Origin: Paenibacillus xylanexedens
Lineage (GTDB): Bacteria; Bacillota; Bacilli; Paenibacillales; Paenibacillaceae
NCBI RefSeq assembly: GCF_007680605.1
Contig: NZ_VEIO01000001.1
Span: 124,001-188,000, forward strand
Reading direction: 5' to 3'
DNA: 64,000 nucleotides
Of the stretch, positions 59,845 to 64,000 are shown piece by piece. Under the pieces are notes generated by a model, which made no database searches, was not told where the DNA came from, and was given only the letters and a program-made list of their open reading frames with translations. Position 1 is the first letter of the stretch. The number at the start of each line of letters is the position of its first letter. A program made the position numbers and the translations under genes.

Positions 59845-60555
59845 ATGGGAGACAGAACCTTTATTATCACAGGTACATCCAAAGGCATTGGTAGACAGCT
59901 TGCAGAACTTTGTTTGGAAAAAGGAGACTCCGTCTACGGCATAGCACGCGGAGCATCCGACTTGGGCAATATCTACAAAGGGTACACTCATGTCCAGTTC
60001 GACCTTAAAGACATTCATGGGATCGACGATGTAATCTCGGGTATATTGGAGCAGATCCCGCTTCTTTCTGTGGAATGCATCGGACTTATCAATAATGCGG
60101 CCATGCTTGAACCGTTGAAACCCATAGATCAGTGTCTTGCGGACGAGATTAGCGTTCATCTGAATATTAGCTTGGCCGCGCCGATGATTCTTACGTCATC
60201 TTTTATTCACCATACCAACCATATAACGGCACGCCGAAAAATTATTAATGTGAGTTCCGCTTCGGGCAGTTATCCTGCTCCTTCAATGGCCACCTATTGT
60301 ACATCAAAGGCAGGAATCAATATGTTCACACAATGTGTCGCGATGGAGCAAGCTTCACAGTCTAATCCGGCAGAGGTCGTCGCTTTTGATCCGGGTATGG
60401 TGGATACGGAATTGCAGGCCGTGGCGAGAGGAAAAAGTACAGAGGAATTTGCGCTGTCCGGAGCATTTCGAGATGCTTATGAATTAGGTCAACTGAAATC
60501 TCCACATGATGTTGCATTGGAAATCCTGAAGTTGCTGGAGGGGGCGAAGGAGTAG
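59845..60555 (+). CDS. short-chain dehydrogenase/reductase (SDR)
   Basis: A 236-residue NADP-dependent reductase. It has TGTSKGIG for the cofactor loop, INNAA, the catalytic Ser in NVSSASG and Tyr-x3-Lys in YCTSK. DPGMVDTELQ follows as in YueD/sepiapterin-reductase-like members. ATG 59845 has AAAGGCGG upstream; ATG 59821 is a longer alternative. The stop shares one base with the GTG of pgsA. Confidence 0.9.
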   Translation: MGDRTFIITGTSKGIGRQLAELCLEKGDSVYGIARGASDLGNIYKGYTHVQFDLKDIHGIDDVISGILEQIPLLSVECIGLINNAAMLEPLKPIDQCLADEISVHLNISLAAPMILTSSFIHHTNHITARRKIINVSSASGSYPAPSMATYCTSKAGINMFTQCVAMEQASQSNPAEVVAFDPGMVDTELQAVARGKSTEEFALSGAFRDAYELGQLKSPHDVALEILKLLEGAKE

Positions 60556-61091
60556 TGAATCTGGCAAACGGGATCACTCTGGCAAGAATCGCATTAATTC
60601 CGCTGTTTATGCTATGCTTTCTCGTTCAGCAGGAGCCGGGTTTGATGGTTGCGGTAATTATTTTTGCACTAGCCGCTTGTACGGATAAGCTGGATGGGTA
60701 TATTGCCAGAAAGTACAATCAGGTGACTAGGTTGGGTAAGTTGCTCGATCCACTTGCAGACAAGCTTCTCATTTCAGTAGCACTTATTATGATGGTTCAG
60801 GTGAATATGATTAGCTCGTGGGTTGCAGTTGTTATTATTGCACGTGAAATTGTAATCACTGCCTTGCGTATGGTAGCCGCAGAACAGGGAATCGCACTTG
60901 CTGCTGATCAGTATGGAAAAATAAAAATGGTTCTTCAAGTCGTTGCAATCCTTACCGTTTTACTTCATCATGTGATATTTAGTACTTTTACAGATTTGAG
61001 AATAGATATGATTTTGATATGGATTGCGACGGGTGTTACGCTGTTATCCGGGTTGAATTATATCATCGTCAATTTGAAGTTATTGAGATAA
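60555..61091 (+). CDS. pgsA: CDP-diacylglycerol-glycerol-3-phosphate 3-phosphatidyltransferase
   Basis: A 178-residue membrane enzyme of phosphatidylglycerol synthesis. The CDP-alcohol signature is complete: D44-x2-D47-G48-x2-A51-R52-x8-G61-x3-D65-x3-D69. Four membrane helices follow the usual pattern. It begins at GTG, one base into the SDR stop codon. The canonical copy in Bacillota usually sits beside recA/cinA, so this may be a second gene. It makes the lipid head group from CDP-diacylglycerol and glycerol-3-phosphate. Confidence 0.88.
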   Translation: MNLANGITLARIALIPLFMLCFLVQQEPGLMVAVIIFALAACTDKLDGYIARKYNQVTRLGKLLDPLADKLLISVALIMMVQVNMISSWVAVVIIAREIVITALRMVAAEQGIALAADQYGKIKMVLQVVAILTVLLHHVIFSTFTDLRIDMILIWIATGVTLLSGLNYIIVNLKLLR

Positions 61092-61115
61092 AAAGGTAAA
61101 TAAACGTCTCTTTTG

Positions 61116-61155
61116 CCCTGTACTTCTGTGCAGGGTTATTTGTCTTTGTTTTTGT
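61116..61155 (+). terminator. probable terminator after pgsA
   Basis: CCCTGTAC (61116-61123), loop TTCT, GTGCAGGG (61128-61135) with one G-T pair, then a T-rich but interrupted tail. Confidence 0.65.
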
Positions 61156-61263
61156 ATAAAATCGTGTGCGATATCGACGTTGTTCCCTGTATACTTAGAA
61201 TATCTAAATGTACATACAACGATTTCTATAATGTGCACCTCAGTGCGGGTTCAGGAGGACTAC

Positions 61264-63936
61264 ATGCAGCAAGAACAAACGGCTGGTTTCCACGGCGACT
61301 GGCTTCAATTTATGATTTTGACAAACAAACTGGAATTTCCCCCTTTACCAGTGGATACCATGGATCGTCCAAGGCTCAGCTCGCAATACGATGAAGTTAT
61401 GCAATCCAAGATGACGCTGTTGACTGCTCCTGCCGGTTCGGGAAAATCAACACTGCTGGGGAGTTGGCTGAGAAAAGCCGCAGGGCATGCGGCTTGTGTC
61501 TGTCTGGATGAGAAGGATCAAGATCCACTTCAGTTTTGGCTTTACATTATTCATGCGTTGGACCGCGTGAGACAGGGGTTATGCGGGGAGGTTCTGCCTT
61601 ATTTCTTGCAACGCTATCCAATCGAGCCGAGAGCAGCACTAATTTTGCTGTTGAATCGTGTTGCCCAGAGTGATCAGCATACGATGCTTATTTTGGATGA
61701 TTACCATGTGATAACACAGCCGGATATTCATTCGCAGATGCAGGATTTTATTGAAAATCTTCCTTTGTCTATCCATCTGGTCATATCGAGTCGGACGTAT
61801 CCTCCGTTTAAGCTGGAGAAGCTACGGCTGAGAGGGGAATTGAAGCAACTTACCCTTCAGGAACTTGCGTTTACAGCGGAAGAAGGCATTGACTTTTGCC
61901 AGAACGTGATGCGTATCGAGCATGCCAGCAAGGATGCACTTGGGTGGGTACAGCAGACGGAGGGGTGGGCGGCCGGGTTGAAATTGCTTGCTTTATCTCA
62001 CACACTAGGGGCAGCAGACTCGGTGAAAAATTCAATGACCTTCCTCTCCTCATTCCCATCTCGCTCCATGGATGCAGAAACGGGAAACAGAAACATCTCG
62101 GATTATTTGCTTGAAGAGGTATTTCAACGTCAGTCACCAGAAATGCAGCGCTTTTTACTTCGAACTGCGATAACAAGAAGGATGAACAGCCGTTTAGGTC
62201 AGGTGTTAAGTGGTTTGGAGGAAGCTCCACAGTTGTTAAGGCAGCTGGAGAAGGAACATCTTTTTCTTATCCCGCTGGATCGGGAAGGGGAATGGTATCG
62301 TTATCATCATTTGTTTTCGGCATTCCTGAAGCGTGAGCTAACACGTAATCGCTCAGAGTTGGGCAATGAATTACATGGTTTGGCCGCACTTTGGTATGAA
62401 CATAACGGATATCCCTCTGAAGCGCTGGATCATTATATTTTTGGGCTACATATGGAGGATGCTGCAAGATTGCTGGAAGAGCTGTTTGCCCATTTCATTA
62501 TGGGAGAGTGGTGGACACTTCGTAAATATTTTGATGTTCTGCCGCTGGAAATGGTGAAGGCTCGTCCTAAATTATATATGTCTTATCTGTTTCTAGTTGC
62601 GCGTGAAATGCCTTACGGGGAGATGGTGAAACAACTGGATGAGCTCGAGCATGTCATCCGCGTGCATCTCCAAGGACAGGTAGCACCAGAGATTATCGAA
62701 TATTTGCTACAAGTGATCTGTGTCATGAGAGCTTATATGGCGTATCTTAACCGGGATTTAGAAGGACTTTCTGCGTATCTGGTGTCTTATATTGATCAGG
62801 GCTATCCTGATGATATCGCATTTCAGTATATGGACTACGATCGAAGAGAGAGCATGCGTGTGAGAAGTTTTCACGGCGTTAATGGTTACTTGAGGAGAGC
62901 TGAAGCTTGTTTTGGAGCTATTACAAAGCGCTGGTATGATGAACCTGCCTATGTAACGTCCTACTATGGAGCAGGATATGGTGAGGTTTTGATGGAACAG
63001 GGGCAGTTATCCGAAGCAGTGAAGTATGCGGAACGAGCTCTTGAAGTGGCCTTGCAGATTAAAGTGGCGGCACTACTTGTTCCTGTATATGTATTGAAAG
63101 CTAGGCTTGAATTACATTCAGGTAGACCTGAGGAAGGGGTAAAGCTGTTGCAGCAGGCTGAGAGTCTGCTGTCCGAGAAGGATACAGAGTACTGGAAATC
63201 TGTATTGGAAGCACATCGTAATCGAATATGGCTTGAGCAGAGCCCTGTGGACACGGCCACGCACATACTCGCTAATCCGGTAGACGAACAACAAATGCTC
63301 ATTGAAATGAGTTGTGATCAACTATTTCAGTGGATGATTCGAATCCGTGCAGCCGTGATTCTTGAGCAGTATGATTACGCGCAAGAGGAACTGCAACGAG
63401 TTCGAGAACACGCTGAAAAACGTGATCTGTTGACAGAGCAGATTGAATGTGCCCTGTTAGAGTCCGTGATGTTGCAGAAGCAGGGGAATCTAGATGCTGG
63501 TGTTGTAGCTTTATCGCGTGCTCTTATTTTGGGAGAACCTGAAGGATATATTCGTTCATTTGTTGCCGAAGGGGAGCCGGTAAGATGGCTACTTCAGCAG
63601 TATTTGGTGCTTCGCCGTAAGATGGCCATCTCGGAAGATGGAGTGAAATTAACTTATGTGAAGCAATTACTCTCTGCTTTTGTCCAAAACCAAAAGGTGC
63701 GGGGCCGTTCAGGGCTAGATGATGCCAAGCATGAGCAGAAGGAAGTGGGACTGAGTCCCATGGAGCAGAAAATATTTGGTCATATTGCAGAAGGTCTGAC
63801 CAGCAAGCAGATTGCAGCCGAATTTGGGATATCACCCGGCACAGTAAATACACATATACGCCGCGTGTTTGCCAAGCTTGGAGCAAGCAGTCGTACGCAC
63901 GCGGTACAAATTGCTGAGCAACGGGGCTTATTATAA
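61264..63936 (+). CDS. MalT-like LuxR-family transcriptional regulator (STAND ATPase)
   Basis: An 890-residue regulator. The N-terminal NTPase has Walker A TAPAGSGKST near 54-62 and Walker B MLILDDYH near 141. A winged-helix part follows, then a long helical repeat region of TPR type (about 380-800). The LuxR helix-turn-helix (LSPMEQKIFGHIAEGLTSKQIAAEFGISPGTVNTHIRRVFAKL) is at about 828-890. The ATG at 61264 has AGGAGG five bases upstream. Such proteins switch on when a small ligand binds. Target genes probably lie to the right, beyond the window. Confidence 0.9.
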   Translation: MQQEQTAGFHGDWLQFMILTNKLEFPPLPVDTMDRPRLSSQYDEVMQSKMTLLTAPAGSGKSTLLGSWLRKAAGHAACVCLDEKDQDPLQFWLYIIHALDRVRQGLCGEVLPYFLQRYPIEPRAALILLLNRVAQSDQHTMLILDDYHVITQPDIHSQMQDFIENLPLSIHLVISSRTYPPFKLEKLRLRGELKQLTLQELAFTAEEGIDFCQNVMRIEHASKDALGWVQQTEGWAAGLKLLALSHTLGAADSVKNSMTFLSSFPSRSMDAETGNRNISDYLLEEVFQRQSPEMQRFLLRTAITRRMNSRLGQVLSGLEEAPQLLRQLEKEHLFLIPLDREGEWYRYHHLFSAFLKRELTRNRSELGNELHGLAALWYEHNGYPSEALDHYIFGLHMEDAARLLEELFAHFIMGEWWTLRKYFDVLPLEMVKARPKLYMSYLFLVAREMPYGEMVKQLDELEHVIRVHLQGQVAPEIIEYLLQVICVMRAYMAYLNRDLEGLSAYLVSYIDQGYPDDIAFQYMDYDRRESMRVRSFHGVNGYLRRAEACFGAITKRWYDEPAYVTSYYGAGYGEVLMEQGQLSEAVKYAERALEVALQIKVAALLVPVYVLKARLELHSGRPEEGVKLLQQAESLLSEKDTEYWKSVLEAHRNRIWLEQSPVDTATHILANPVDEQQMLIEMSCDQLFQWMIRIRAAVILEQYDYAQEELQRVREHAEKRDLLTEQIECALLESVMLQKQGNLDAGVVALSRALILGEPEGYIRSFVAEGEPVRWLLQQYLVLRRKMAISEDGVKLTYVKQLLSAFVQNQKVRGRSGLDDAKHEQKEVGLSPMEQKIFGHIAEGLTSKQIAAEFGISPGTVNTHIRRVFAKLGASSRTHAVQIAEQRGLL

Positions 63937-63949
63937 GGTGTGAAACAAT

Positions 63950-63967
63950 GTCTACTTTTTTGTAGAC
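63950..63967 (+). other. small hairpin after the MalT-like gene
   Basis: GTCTAC (63950-63955) and GTAGAC (63962-63967) pair around six T. It lacks a following T run, so it is only a weak terminator or an operator. Window ends soon after. Confidence 0.35.
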
Positions 63968-64000
63968 TGTCTGGACGATGTGGTCTCTTCTACAATGAAT

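Overview
The window looks like a chromosomal segment of a spore-forming Paenibacillus-type Bacillota. The evidence is strong AGGAGG-like ribosome binding sites, frequent GTG/TTG starts, a YesM/YesN-type two-component pair next to CUT1 sugar permeases, Spo0M, a BstA-type bacillithiol transferase, a YdbS/YdbT pair and an HssRS-HrtBA heme module. No rRNA, tRNA, CRISPR array, prophage or complete insertion sequence was seen. Most genes are on the + strand in short operons separated by clear intrinsic terminators.

Layout. 0.1-7.2 kb: an AraC-type response regulator and a YesM-type kinase on the - strand, separated by a + strand lysophospholipase-like gene, then two carbohydrate ABC permeases with no binding protein in view. 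7.4-14.6 kb: an acetyltransferase, a FusB-family EF-G-binding protein with a structured leader that looks like an attenuator, a divergent HxlR regulator/flavin oxidoreductase pair, a Nudix enzyme and uncharacterised or immunity-like proteins. 14.7-16.3 kb: an ECF sigma factor of SigM type with its membrane anti-sigma factor. 16.4-21.1 kb: small accessory genes and an intergenic inverted-repeat element. 21.3-26.8 kb: a CDF metal exporter with a consensus promoter and operator, divergent from hssR-hssS-hrtB-hrtA, with an HssR-type direct repeat in front of hrtB.

27-32.5 kb holds immunity-like families, a histidine phosphatase and a PdxH-like oxidase. 32.7-35.9 kb holds a radical SAM protein and a two-gene operon (phosphodiester glycosidase plus GT2/GtrA fusion) with a long leader hairpin. 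36-50.6 kb is a long run of small house-cleaning and modifying enzymes: Nudix, acetyltransferases, isochorismatase, peptidase E-like, PhzF, nucleotidyltransferase and HD hydrolase. It also holds a LytTR/DUF3021 pair with candidate binding sites and a zinc phospholipase C-like gene split by one in-frame TGA. 50.7-64 kb holds the PH-domain pair YdbS/YdbT, a Cof-type phosphatase, Spo0M, methyltransferases, an AAC(6')-like acetyltransferase, BstA, an SDR-pgsA operon and a large MalT/LuxR-type regulator.

The main theme is stress and toxicity handling: heme efflux, metal export, envelope stress (ECF sigma, PH-domain proteins), antibiotic-modifying families, thiol and nucleotide clean-up, and orphan immunity-like proteins. 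The most interesting non-coding signals are the FusB leader, a roughly 85-90 percent identical intergenic element at about 5.1 and 38.8 kb (one copy carries an extra hairpin), the HssR box and the CDF operator. Family assignments come from sequence patterns read by eye; no database search was run.
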